NCBI GenBank assembly: GCA_029237695.1
Contig: CM055265.1
Span: forward strand, 82,020,447 to 82,084,446
Direction of reading: 5' to 3'
Source of the DNA: Conchocele bisecta
Lineage: Eukaryota > Mollusca > Bivalvia > Lucinida > Thyasiridae
Length of the DNA: 64,000 nt
Under the pieces are notes generated by a model. That model saw nothing but the letters and a program-made list of their open reading frames with translations, ran no database searches and was not told the DNA's origin. Made by a program: the position numbers and the translations under genes. Position 1 is the first letter of the stretch, and the number at the start of each line of letters is the position of its first letter. This document shows positions 35,501 through 43,434 of the stretch, piece after piece.

Positions 35501-38500
35501 ATTGAAATGGCATTTGGAGGTGTCACATTATTTGGGTTTTCTCCAGGGCAATGTGTAAGAAGAAGCACCCAATAGTATGAAGTATTATGTCATTCATTAT
35601 TTTATGTCACTTACCATCTGGCATTGAGTAATTTCAAATGATGCCACCAAAAAACTTAATCTTGTTGTTGTTGTTGTTGATGTTCCAGGATTCGACGCTT
35701 ACTTTTCACAGCACTGCCCAATTAGCGAACAGAAAGGGTTGTCTGTACATGGCCAGTCAAGATATACTGGGAATTATTAAATTATAAAGCAATATAAAAC
35801 AGCAAAAGTTATTCAACTACTTGAATATTGTGCATATTTTGCCAGGAGCAGGGTTGGATCCAGGGTGATGAACCCACCCCTGGGGGTAACGTCATAAACA
35901 TTTTATATAATGATTTTTTAAATATTCATATACATATTCCTATATGTGCTTAATACATTTATATGGTGTAATGTGACTAGTTTTCATGATATAGAGCATT
36001 TAAGAATTGTTATATTACACTTCGGCCGCCATCTTGAATTTATGCAAATTAGGTGCTTTCCACAATGTGCATTCGGGTGCATTTTGTTTTACACACTCAC
36101 TAGACCATGCTGAAGCATAATCTGAAATAAAATCTTGGTAAGCAATTAGTGGTGGATCAACCAAGTAATACACTTTATCTTTACTAGCCTACAAGCCTCT
36201 TGAGGTCTGACATTATTGAAACAATCACCTCAATATCTAGTTATCTTGCACTTTATTCGAGTTCGTTCTGTTCTCGTCACTGTCAGAATCCGAAGTGTCA
36301 TCAGTACTTTTCTGTGTGTTCACCGGTCGTACAAGAGTCCTCGGCCATTTCCATAGGCTGCATTCGTCACTATCCGTAAATGTCTCGGGGTCAGAAAGCA
36401 CCAATGTTCTAATTTCTGGTGAACGATTCAATACTTATACATTCTGATTGGAAAAACGTCAATGCTGGTGTGCCATATGAATCAATATTAGGTCCTCTTT
36501 TATTATCCACTCGCCGATAGGATATACCGTTAATCCATGTACATGTACGTACGAACGTTTATTTTTTAATAAAGTTTTGTCACTGATAACTCATGAACCC
36601 CATCACCGATTATGATCATACTTGACCACAAAGTGTGCCTACTGATGGTGCATTTTGTGCATACGAATCACGTCCGACCAAGGTCAAGGTCATTGGGGGC
36701 TTATGTTCACCTTGTTTGTAAGGCAAGTATGTTAAATGTTTTTCTTTATTAGCAAGGTTGTCAGCGAGGGGCTTAGCTTAGTGCTAACGATGATCTTATG
36801 CAGTTTAACGATATAGTTAATGAAATTAATTCCCACGTCATAATATTCACTGACCACAAGTGATGTTTTATAGTCGACGAACCAATCACTACTTGGTTAA
36901 AAACGTGTGTAGACAGCACTTTATTATTAGCCGATCTATTTATAGATCGTTATTAGCCGATCTATTTATAGATCGGCTAATATGTTGGTTATCCATCGAA
37001 TTCTGAAAAAGTTTGTAGCAACCCTTTTCTCCGCTATTCGGTAATCTACGAACGCGAATTTTTCTGTATCACTTCCAAATTGCACCAACCGATAAAGTTT
37101 GCATTTTTGGCAATTATCTCCGTTTAAAACTTTATTTGTAGCCAAATAACACAATTTTGAATACTTAATGAGCTGAACGCCTGAAGAGATTTAACCCGGA
37201 AGTTATTGTTGTTGAAGTCCATAGTTGGCTCTAATGGCCATATACGCCAACATACGCCGATTATTGGGCTAATTTAAAGCTTTTATTTATTAAACAGAAC
37301 AAGTTTCAGCCACGTATAATCGCGTAAAATGTGTTTATTCGGCTAATTTATAATCGACCTCTGCTCAAAATCTCCTTACTAGTAACCCCAGCATTTTCGG
37401 GTTTATCCCAGCATCTCGGGTTTATCCCATTGGATCGCGTACGCGCGTCATTTGACGCTAGTTAATATTCACAAAATTTTCCACCAATCAAAACGAAGAA
37501 TTGCCCTTCATAGCCAACTTTGATTTGTTTACGTATCATGCAGGGATGGCAGGGATGCATCCAGCACGCGCGATTGCGGCAATCCCCCTTAATTATTGTC
37601 AATGCCGCAAATTATTGATTGTCTTGCGCCCGACATCGCGCAAAAAATCACGGATGGGGCACATTAGGCCAATCTGGGCATGTGCCTGAATACGCAGGAG
37701 CTTGCGTCTATTTTTAGATGACACTGTAACCGCTAGATATATATAGCCCTGGTAGCTCCGCCCACTCGCATGCTGCCACAGAATTCCGACAAACACACAC
37801 AGTGACTACAACTTTGTGTATTGCGGAGTGTAATTTGTAGATAAATAGAGCATACAGTACAGGTGTTACGCTGGAATATTTCGCAACATAATGGTGACAA
37901 CAAAACATTGCTGCTATGGCATTGCTGCTATTGGATGGATTTGGGAACGGGTTTCCAAAACCTGCACAAAATCGAGAAAAAATGTCAACGCTGTGTACAG
38001 AACTGTGGTCGAAAATAGTTTATCATTGACAATGTTACCAGAGACACCTACATATGTTCGATGCACTTTACCCTGATTTGATCGGCTAATAACATCATGC
38101 TCTGCATGACTTTTCATAATTATTTTTAATGGAACTGGCGCTACCGTGTTTTCAGAGCATGTTTTTATTGAGAAAGGAAACAAAACTTAACACAACAGTA
38201 ATCGAACATTTTTGTTCCCGCATTCTAGGTGTTAATTTCAAGCTTAATAGTTTGATCATTATCAGTAACAAGTGATGCACGGAAAGGCCTATGCCTCACA
38301 TTCGTCGGTTAAGGCCATCATAAAGCGGCTATCGCGCCGATAATATATCGTGGTATCGCAATATTAGTATCGTACTGACACCGTACTAACAAGTTTTTCA
38401 TTAATTTAATTTAATTTGTTTTACAGTTTTACACGGACTGAAGTACCAGAAGCACATACTTTCGTCGAAACCCGAGAAAGTTTCGAACGCGATGACGCAT

Positions 38501-38650
38501 GCGCTGTTGGCCAGGTATCCAAAGCGAGAGTATATTGTTGGAATTGACGCACATTTCTTCTACCGACCGCTGATCTTTCTCCCCGGGTGGGTGGCGGACT
38601 TCGTGATGGGATGGCGACCGTATGGGCCGAGGGTTAAAAAATTGCAATAA
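23374..38650 (+). CDS. Short-chain dehydrogenase/reductase, retinol/17-beta-HSD type, 5 exons
   Basis: Five exons (23374-23593, 24211-24333, 26067-26334, 27912-28075, 38427-38650) join with matching phases (1,1,2,1) and GT-AG borders into 332 residues. Residues 2-24 are a hydrophobic membrane anchor. TGCDTGFG (44-51) is the NAD(P)-binding glycine motif, NNAG is at 121-124, Asn147 fits the structural Asn, and Ser174, Tyr189 and Lys193 fit the catalytic Ser and YxxxK. IEPGGFHT lies at about 217-224, as in retinol dehydrogenases. By family knowledge it should oxidise or reduce a retinoid or hydroxysteroid with a nicotinamide cofactor at a membrane; the substrate cannot be read here. Length matches the family (~317-345). 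The ATG has A at -3. Oddities: two residues extra between Ser and Tyr, and a 10.35-kb intron 4 holding two transposons. It could still be a recently silenced gene, but no stop or frameshift is seen. Confidence 0.88.
23615..23870. repeat. MITE family Q, copy Q2, in SDR intron 1
   Basis: gccggcacaaaattgcaccg, then cctgacgagatgcc, and at the far end ccggcgcctatttcgacg and acgtcggcgcgaaatgcg. Related to Q1 and Q3. Confidence 0.65.
24211..24333 (+). CDS. SDR gene exon 2
   Basis: Acceptor tgctgttgtag, donor gtttgt, phases 1 and 1, 41 codons. Encodes the segment from GASELA through [15 protein letters not shown] to LPPGQ, the usual stretch between the glycine motif and NNAG. Confidence 0.88.
24334..26066. 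other. SDR intron 2 with degenerate ~150-bp repeats
   Basis: GGCCATTTTGAAA or a close variant occurs at about 25350, 25491, 25669 and 25819. This resembles the two copies in the end region of transposon gamma (63434 and 63590). The intron may contain the remnant of a related element. No coding sequence apart from the flanking exons. Confidence 0.5.
25943..26043. repeat. Palindrome ending 23 bp before SDR exon 3
   Basis: Arms of about 47 bp: cataacccgaattttctgtc and gacagaacattcgggttatg, meeting at gggcgactacatcgccc. A diverged relative lies at 51600-51682. Confidence 0.92.
26067..26334 (+). CDS. SDR gene exon 3
   Basis: Acceptor ataactacag, donor gtattg, phases 1 and 2. Encodes [10 protein letters not shown] through the catalytic YYISK to the start of the LRREL helix. 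Confidence 0.9.
26399..26452 (+). repeat. Short tandem repeat, ~20-bp unit
   Basis: ccgcgtgcccggtcaatagt recurs about 2.5 times shortly after exon 3. Confidence 0.85.
26583..26750. repeat. Large palindrome in SDR intron 3, ~75-bp arms
   Basis: catgatcattcggggaacaa faces ttccccgaatgaccatga. The arms meet at ggccttcggcc, with actattgcccta / gggcaatagtg between. Confidence 0.9.
27500..27790. repeat. MITE family Q, copy Q3, in SDR intron 3
   Basis: gccggcgtaaactgtttcct, attcccattcagctacatgc and, at the far end, acgtgaaacattttacgtcg. Same family as Q1 and Q2. Confidence 0.65.
27832..27904. repeat. MITE family B core palindrome (B6) abutting SDR exon 4
   Basis: ttattatactgaatttatta faces its exact complement around cagccaaaatggctg. 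Only the core of a B element is present. It ends 7 bp before exon 4. Confidence 0.92.
27912..28075 (+). CDS. SDR gene exon 4
   Basis: Acceptor ctaccacag, donor gtgagt, phases 2 and 1. Encodes RREL...IEPGGFHT and the [19 protein letters not shown] helix typical of retinol dehydrogenases. The acceptor has a poor pyrimidine tract. Confidence 0.88.
28092..28330. repeat. MITE family D, copy D2, in SDR intron 4
   Basis: Ends aacccttagaccgctatt and tagcggtctcagggttaa. The centre has tttgacagcacttcagaata facing its complement, with a short internal duplication at 28189-28210. It starts 16 bp after exon 4. Confidence 0.88.
28417..28558. repeat. Large palindrome, ~68-bp arms
   Basis: gtttgatcatgtccagccgt faces acggctggacatgatcaaac. 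The arms meet near gcggcctgcggcc. Confidence 0.92.
28670..28768. repeat. GC-rich inverted repeat with internal direct repeats
   Basis: ccggggccgcgt at one end faces acgcgcggccccgg at the other; between them cgtcatgaaggcacttcc is repeated about three times. Confidence 0.8.
29059..29084 (+). promoter_or_regulatory. Octamer plus YY1-like block in alpha left end
   Basis: ATTTGCAT (29059-29066) followed after 6 bp by AAGATGGCCGCC (29073-29084). Mirrored in the right end at 32675-32700 and repeated in both ends of beta. Function unknown. Confidence 0.55.
29793..31937 (-). pseudogene. Alpha transposase-like gene, fragmented
   Basis: Pieces in successive frames on the minus strand align in order with the gamma protein. 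31937-31746 corresponds to the TFDQPLFW...GSFH region. 31679-31323 ([13 protein letters not shown]...QYLLEMRSL) is the helical middle. 31065-30820 has [19 protein letters not shown]. 30530-30115 is the nuclease module with [12 protein letters not shown] and [14 protein letters not shown]. 30005-29793 is a degenerate cysteine-rich tail. Frameshifts and stops separate the pieces, and the N-terminal half is missing. By comparison it was a transposase-nuclease; it cannot be made as one protein now. The sequence is far from beta and gamma, so it belongs to a different subfamily. Confidence 0.72.
32675..32700 (-). promoter_or_regulatory. YY1-like plus octamer block in alpha right end
   Basis: GGCGGCCATCTT then ATGCAAAT, the inverse of the left-end block, with the same 6-bp spacing. 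Confidence 0.55.
32998..33023 (+). promoter_or_regulatory. Octamer plus YY1-like block in beta left end
   Basis: ATTTGCAT (32998-33005), 6 bp, AAGATGGCTGCC (33012-33023). The right-end copy at 36024-36049 has AAGATGGCGGCC. Confidence 0.55.
33145..33204. repeat. TGACGT-rich small palindrome/tandem in beta
   Basis: gataacgtcactgtgacgtt faces atcatgacgtcattgtgacg. It includes a CRE-like TGACGTCA-type centre (atgacgtcat). Confidence 0.7.
33682..35305 (-). pseudogene. Beta transposase-like gene, C-terminal half, broken
   Basis: Read on the minus strand, in order: [19 protein letters not shown] (from about 35300); [20 protein letters not shown] (35081-34581); the nuclease module FHDEAG..., [11 protein letters not shown] and [16 protein letters not shown] (34584-34192); then a segment ending in the cysteine-rich [19 protein letters not shown] (34149-33682). 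At least three frameshifts or stops separate the pieces. Relative to gamma, everything before residue ~790 is absent. The preserved motifs (acidic residues in GSDSD and GCDT, eight or nine cysteines at the end) match the nuclease and CXC modules. Once part of a transposition protein; now non-functional. Confidence 0.8.
35306..36000. other. Beta 5' region, non-coding
   Basis: Includes a C-rich tract (35338-35360) and a GTT microsatellite (35664-35680). No homology to the N-terminal half of the gamma protein was seen, consistent with internal deletion or replacement. Confidence 0.45.
36024..36049 (-). promoter_or_regulatory. YY1-like plus octamer block in beta right end
   Basis: Reverse strand reads ATTTGCAT, 6 bp, AAGATGGCGGCC, an exact match to the textbook YY1 core AAnATGGCGGC. 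Confidence 0.55.
36195..36920. other. Rest of SDR intron 4 between beta and repeat I1
   Basis: Contains accaaggtcaaggtcattgg near 36660, a fragment like satellite 3, and otherwise nothing recognised. Confidence 0.4.
36922..38125 (-). repeat. ~1.2-kb repeat family I, copy I1
   Basis: Ends ttattattagccgatc (duplicated here with atctatttatagatcg) and gcatgacttttcataattat. Near-identical to I3 (52134-53306) and partly to I2. Likely a non-autonomous DNA element. The shared 62-codon open frame (36966-37154 here) starts at TTG in all copies and is not convincing as a gene. Confidence 0.82.
38120..38235. repeat. Family D fragment
   Basis: cagagcatgtttttattgag and a trailing segment resemble the right arm of family D only. 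Confidence 0.4.
38427..38650 (+). CDS. SDR gene exon 5 (terminal)
   Basis: Acceptor tttgttttacag; 2 bases complete the split codon to Phe. Then LHGLKYQKH..., [20 protein letters not shown] and [20 protein letters not shown] match the C-terminal RYP...Y..G.DA...PL..LP pattern of retinol dehydrogenase-type SDRs. The stop TAA is at 38648-38650. Confidence 0.9.
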
Positions 38651-38665
38651 CGCATGAGACCGCTA

Positions 38666-38671
38666 AATAAA
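38666..38671 (+). terminator. Polyadenylation signal AATAAA of the SDR gene
   Basis: AATAAA begins 16 bp after the stop codon, giving a very short 3' UTR. MITE A6 starts only 30 bp further on. Confidence 0.55.
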
Positions 38672-38700
38672 AGAATGTAACATGTTACATTTGTCCACCT

Positions 38701-38924
38701 GGAGGTCGTTTCACTAAACTTCGTACGACTAAAATATTCGTAAGTGCAAATTTGTGATCGTCTGGAAATTCCAATTGATGGATTTTCATTTATTGAGCAT
38801 AGGCTGCATATGTATCCTATGTTCAATAAATGTAAATCCATCAATTGTTAATATGAAATTTACAGACTATTATAAGTTTGCACTTACGAACATTTTAGTC
38901 GTACTAAGTTTAGTGAAACGGCCC
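38701..38924. repeat. MITE family A, copy A6
   Basis: Ends ggtcgtttcactaaacttcg and aagtttagtgaaacggccc; core gcataggctgcatatgtatc. Directly downstream of the SDR polyadenylation signal. Confidence 0.87.
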
Positions 38925-39014
38925 TGATACTTGTTGATATGTAAACATTTTTATTGCATAACTTAGGCCTTCACAGTATAATAACAAAATCATAATACAC
39001 CAGTGTAATACATT

Positions 39015-39172
39015 ATAGGAATGAATGGCCTTTTTGCGGAATTTATCGGGGTATAAACTTGGAAAAGTCGCGGAAATACTGGACGAAGGCCGGAAGGCCT
39101 CGTCCAGTATTCCCGCGACTTTTCCAAGTTTATATCCCCGATAAATTCCACAAAAGGCCATTCATTCCTTAT
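39015..39172. repeat. Large palindrome, ~75-bp arms
   Basis: ggaatgaatggcctttttgc faces gccattcattcc. tatactggacgaaggcc-type sequence meets its complement at aaggccggaaggcct. Confidence 0.93.
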
Positions 39173-39537
39173 AATTCCAGCATTTGAAATAAATTCATCA
39201 AGAAAATGTGTTTATTTTCCGTTTTCTTAAGAATTATTTTAGCTGCGCCTCACGGTTACGGAAAGTAGTTCGGCATGGGAGTTTACTGGGATATAAATTT
39301 TGGACAGAGATTTGCTACGGGCCAATCAAATGTTAGGGAATTGTGTAAATATTTTTGTGCTGGAATTATATGGAAATAAGGCCGCTACAGCTAGGTGATC
39401 GTTATAGCTTCAACGTATTGTGATGTGCTTATGCAATAAATATAATCTAATTGTGTTGATTTAATATGATATCGTTGATTGATTTCATAAGAAATCAGTA
39501 AACTCGTTTAATAAGTATTATATTAAATCATCACTCA

Positions 39538-39930
39538 TCATGTTGGCTGTACACCGTTGTAACATCATGTTGGCTGTACACCGTTGTAACATCATGTTGG
39601 CTGTACACCGTTGTAACATCATGTTGGCTGTACACCGTTGTAACATCATGTTGGCTGTACACCATTGTAACATAATGTTGGCTGTACACCGTTGTAACAT
39701 CATGTTGGCTGTACACCGTTGTAACATCATGTTGGCTGTACACCATTGTAACATCATGTTGGCTGTACACCGTTGTAACATCATGTTGGCTGTACACCGT
39801 TGTAACATCATGTTGGCTGTACACCGTTTAACCTCATCATGTTGGATGTACACCGTTGTAACATCATGTTGACAGTACACCGTTGTAACATCATGTTGAC
39901 AGTACACCGTTGTAACATCATGCTGACAGT
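39538..39930 (+). repeat. 27-bp minisatellite, about 14 copies
   Basis: Unit tgttggctgtacaccgttgt + aacatca, repeated head to tail with single-base variants. The last copies change ggct to gaca. The 27-bp period is a multiple of three, so long repetitive open frames exist on both strands; these are not genes. Confidence 0.97.
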
Positions 39931-39989
39931 ACAATTTCACTGTATTATGAGTGATAATGTCTGAATGTAAATTAATAGAATGTAATGCT

Positions 39990-40082
39990 TGGATCACGGT
40001 TCGTCCGCATGTACGAGGAGATAACCCGCGAGCTTTAGCTCGCGGATTATCTCCTCGTACAGGCGGTTAACCGTGCTCCAAT
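39990..40082. repeat. Palindrome, ~40-bp arms
   Basis: cggttcgtccgcatgtacga faces tcgtacaggcggttaaccg. Arms meet at gcgagctttagctcgc. Confidence 0.9.
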
Positions 40083-40178
40083 TATGTATTCCACCCCCAT
40101 ACCCATATGACTTGGTAAACTAATACGACGGACCCGAACCAGTAATATGGATGAGGTGGAATAAGTAGTACCTTACCC

Positions 40179-40393
40179 CTTAACCCTCACTACGCGGGAG
40201 ACGAAAAATGTCGTCTGCTGTTTTTCATTTTTGCCTTAATTCTTAACAAAAAACCTATTTTGGCAGCACATGTGAATCGTCTCCAGTGGAGACGATTTTC
40301 ATGCGCTGTCAAAACATGTTTATATCGAGAAATATTGAAAATAAAACATTTCCAGCATCCGACACAATTTAATTCAGCGTAGTAAGGGTTAAA
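40179..40393. repeat. MITE family D, copy D3
   Basis: Ends ttaaccctcactacgcgg and agcgtagtaagggttaa; centre gaatcgtctccagtggagac. Confidence 0.85.
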
Positions 40394-40465
40394 GGGGCAT
40401 ATCAGGATTTTTTGAAAAAATACTTTCAAAAATAATAATGTGTTTTCATCATGGCCCTGTGATAG

Positions 40466-40760
40466 GCTTAATTGAAGATATACGACAATACTAGGACTGC
40501 TGGGTTGTTTCAATTTTCACCGATATCGGTACATAAGTATCAGACTTTCTATCTTTTTGAACGCGAAAAGATAGGAAATCCGATATGTATGTACCTACAG
40601 TGGGGTCAGCGTGTAAGTGCACACACGAACGAACACGACAGGTTGGTTCCAACCTGTCGTGTTCGTTCGTGTGTGCACTTACACGCTGACCCCACTGTAT
40701 TTGGGTGAAAATAGAAACAAACCAGCGGTCCTAGTATCGTCATATATCTTCAATGGAACC
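40466..40760. repeat. Foldback element with palindrome F1 at its centre
   Basis: ttgaagatatacgacaatac and tagtatcgtcatatatcttc form the outer arms, with gggttgtttcaattttcacc facing gggtgaaaatagaaacaaac inside. Palindrome F1 occupies the middle. Confidence 0.85.
40596..40700. repeat. Perfect palindrome F1, ~51-bp arms
   Basis: tacagtggggtcagcgtgta faces tacacgctgaccccactgta, and cgaacacgacaggttgg meets its complement with almost no loop. A second copy (F2) is at 50361. Confidence 0.96.
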
Positions 40761-40940
40761 ACTTTACGCAGGGCCCTGAGGAAAACACGCTTTTATTGTT
40801 TATAGTATTTGTTTTAAACAATCCTGATATGCCATTTTAAAAGGCCGGACACAAAAAACAACCGCCTGGACGAGATAATTACGTCTTTATTTCTTTCATT
40901 TGTATTGACCTAAGTTTTAATTCCGCATTATATTAAATGG

Positions 40941-41127
40941 TTAACCCTTAGACCGCTACTCACAACAAATGTCGTCTGTTGTTGCTTTAATATCTTGCCT
41001 TATTTCTCAATCAAAACATGGTTGTAAATTATTCTAAAGTGCTGTCAAAGCATGTTTTTGATGATACAAATGGAAAATAGAAAATAAATAGCAGACGACA
41101 AGAAGATAAGATGGCGGTGTAAGGGTC
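40941..41127. repeat. MITE family D, copy D4
   Basis: ttaacccttagaccgctact at one end, gcggtgtaagggt at the other, with gtcgtctgttgtt / agcagacgac inside. Confidence 0.83.
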
Positions 41128-41430
41128 AACAAGTAATATTATACATGTAGTTCAATGTTATGTGTCATTTTCATGTAGACCGCGCAACAAAACAATGCAA
41201 TTGTTTATTTATTCACATACATGTATTTATTATTTTTAACGTTATATTTTTAAACAACGTTTTGCACATATCAATGCAACTGATATTGTTTTATTGTGTG
41301 TATATGTTTAATGTTCGTACTTGTAATGCACGAACAACAATTTATTCTGCAACAAAAGCAATGCAATTCTTATTATTATTTATTTACATGTCTGTGTTTG
41401 TATATTTATAGTACGTGTTTATATCCGACT
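41128..41430. other. Gene-free AT-rich spacer
   Basis: A diverged duplication (caacaaaacaatgcaattgt at 41186; caacaaaagcaatgcaattc at 41350) with matching flanks suggests a ~165-bp tandem pair. Confidence 0.5.
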
Positions 41431-42035
41431 GTGCATGGGGAAATGAGTTATTGGTTTAGCGACCAGTGTATATGCAGTTCAGCCTATAAATCCGCACAAT
41501 TTGATCAGAATTAGTTGCAGCCTGCAACTCCGTGACCTCTGGTACGAACGGTACGGGAGGGTCACATAGTTAGAGGCTGCAACTAGATCAGACTCTTCAT
41601 TGTTCGGCATTTCTAATGAAAAACCAGCCACGCTTCTAACAAGCAATATAGGTCGTTGTCAGGCTACATGAGTGTGATATATGATCAGGAGGAGTAGTTG
41701 CAGCCTGTAACTCTGTGACCCTCCCGTACCGTAAGTACCACTATGGTACGAACGGTACGGTAGGGTCACAGAGTTAGACCCTGCAACTAGATCAGAATCT
41801 TCATTTTTCGGCATTCCTAATGAAAACCCAGCCACACTTAAAACAAGCAATATAGGTCGTTGTCAGGCTACATGAATGTGATATATGTTCAGGAGGAGTA
41901 GTTGCAGCCTGTAACTCTGTGATCCTCCCGTACGGGAGGGTCACAGAGTTACAGGCTGCAAATACAGGTGGAGCTACACTGGTCACAAATCCCATAAGCC
42001 CCATTTCTCCAGTCACAGCCACATATGTCTGTTAT
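41431..42035. repeat. MITE family G composite (G6) with tandem internal units
   Basis: Starts gcatggggaaatgagttatt and ends ccatttctccagtcacagcc. Between are three tandem palindromic units built on gttgcagcctgtaactctgt and its complement, each with cgttgtcaggctacatga. Confidence 0.8.
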
Positions 42036-42985
42036 GAGTGTTGCGTCAGAAACACTTATATAGGAAAACCTCATACATGAGTTTAAATCAACAGAACATT
42101 ACTAGTATCCGAAAATGATCGGAATGTGATTCCAAGTAATATAAAATAATACATAATTATTAAGGAAACGTTCAACTGCTTTTGAAATTAGTATGGAATC
42201 CAAAATGGCTGTCACAAGTGGGATTAAATTCAATGACTTAATTTGCATGTAAAACAATAGTTCAATTTTTTTAAAAGAAATTATACATACTTATTACGCA
42301 TGATGTATGCCATATGTGGGATGGTTTTTTATCCACCAGATATATGTCTACATTTTTCCCGGGTTAGAATAGAAACAAAATTGCTACACCGCTCCTTACC
42401 TATCGTGAGGGTAGCAATTTAACCCCATCTCTTTAATGTAACACATGGAAGAGTGATTTTTTTGCAATCGGTTATCCGGCGTGTTCGATATGTTAGCGAT
42501 ATAAAATGTCAAAGCTGTATCAATAAATTATTAATGAAGAACATACACATGCAGAAATTCGTTATTTTGCCGTGTCAATGTGTTTATCTGACATTTACAT
42601 GTATATCTTGTAGATTTGAAAGCTTCATTTCGTTATGTTGAATGTTGAAAAAACAACTAGAGAAAAGATGGCTTCCATGTGAAAATGATTTTCCTGTGTG
42701 ACAATTTACTAGTTCTACATCAAAGATTTGAAAGGTTTAAACTATACAGTTTACTAAATTTTGACCTACATGCAACAGGTTTGGGTATGTACAATGTACT
42801 TCGGTTGCTCACATTTTTTGAATGGGTCAAATTGTAGCCGCAGATAACATATCGGAGGCGAATTATTGTAGCTATAGTTAGAATAGTTGAACCAAAGGTT
42901 GTTTAAAAAATAATGAAGTGGATCTATGTACAGTGGATCGTACTTGTGAAAAGTGGATTTACTTAACACTTACAATGCTGAATTT
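42036..42985. other. 950 bp with no recognised feature
   Basis: No gene, RNA or inverted repeat recognised; one atccaaaatggctgtcac phrase (42196) weakly recalls the end motifs of the large transposons. Confidence 0.35.
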
Positions 42986-42987
42986 AA

Positions 42988-43170
42988 ATGTGTCGTCTGA
43001 TATGTATTTATTATCTTCCAGTTTTCGTATCAAAAACATGATTTGACAACAAATTAGAATCATTTCCACTGGAAATGATTCTCAAATGCTGTAAAACCAT
43101 GTTTTTTATTAAGAGAAAAGACAAAATAAGATACAACAGCAGACGACAATTTTCAGTTCCACGGGTTAAG
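42988..43170. repeat. MITE family D, copy D5
   Basis: gtgtcgtctgatatg and acagcagacgacaattttca flank a centre of gaatcatttccactggaaat palindrome type. Confidence 0.83.
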
Positions 43171-43207
43171 TCTGAAATTGGATTCAGTGAGTTTTCAAAA
43201 TAATGCT

Positions 43208-43367
43208 TAACCCTTTGAACCCGAAAGCCCGCTATAGCGGTTTATGCAAACATCGCAGATCCAGATGAGCCGGCTCGTAACGAGCCGTCTCATCAGGATC
43301 TGCACTTTTTGGTTGCAAAATTAACACATCAAAATCCATTCCAGTTACTTAGGGGTGAAAGGGTTAA
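43208..43367. repeat. MITE family H, copy H4 (complete)
   Basis: Ends taaccctttgaacccg and aggggtgaaagggttaa; central gatgagccggctcgtaacga palindrome. Confidence 0.9.
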
Positions 43368-43434
43368 TATTGAGAAAGTGACAATGGCAGTTTATGTAGT
43401 ATCATAATTATGAACTCGTCGAATTATCGTAATT

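Larger units (their letters stand above)
32857..36194. mobile_element. DNA transposon beta, Academ-like, with 3-bp target duplication
   Basis: The element runs 32860-36191, from TAGGCTAGTAAA to its complement TTTACTAGCCTA. CAA sits directly outside on both sides (32857-32859 and 36192-36194). The terminal repeats are about 200 bp: ccaccactaattgcttacca, gcttcagcatggtctagtga and ttgcataaattcaagatggc are shared. Minus-strand coding covers only the C-terminal half of the family protein, so beta is an internally deleted copy. It lies directly at the right end of alpha, inside SDR intron 4. Confidence 0.85.

Noticed and set aside
39538..39930. Possible CRISPR-like array
   Set aside because: Repeats are directly adjacent with no unique spacers, and the context is a eukaryotic genome.
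39518..39997. 159-codon minus-strand open frame with a 9-residue repeat
   Set aside because: Exactly the 27-bp minisatellite read in frame; equally open in other frames and on the other strand.
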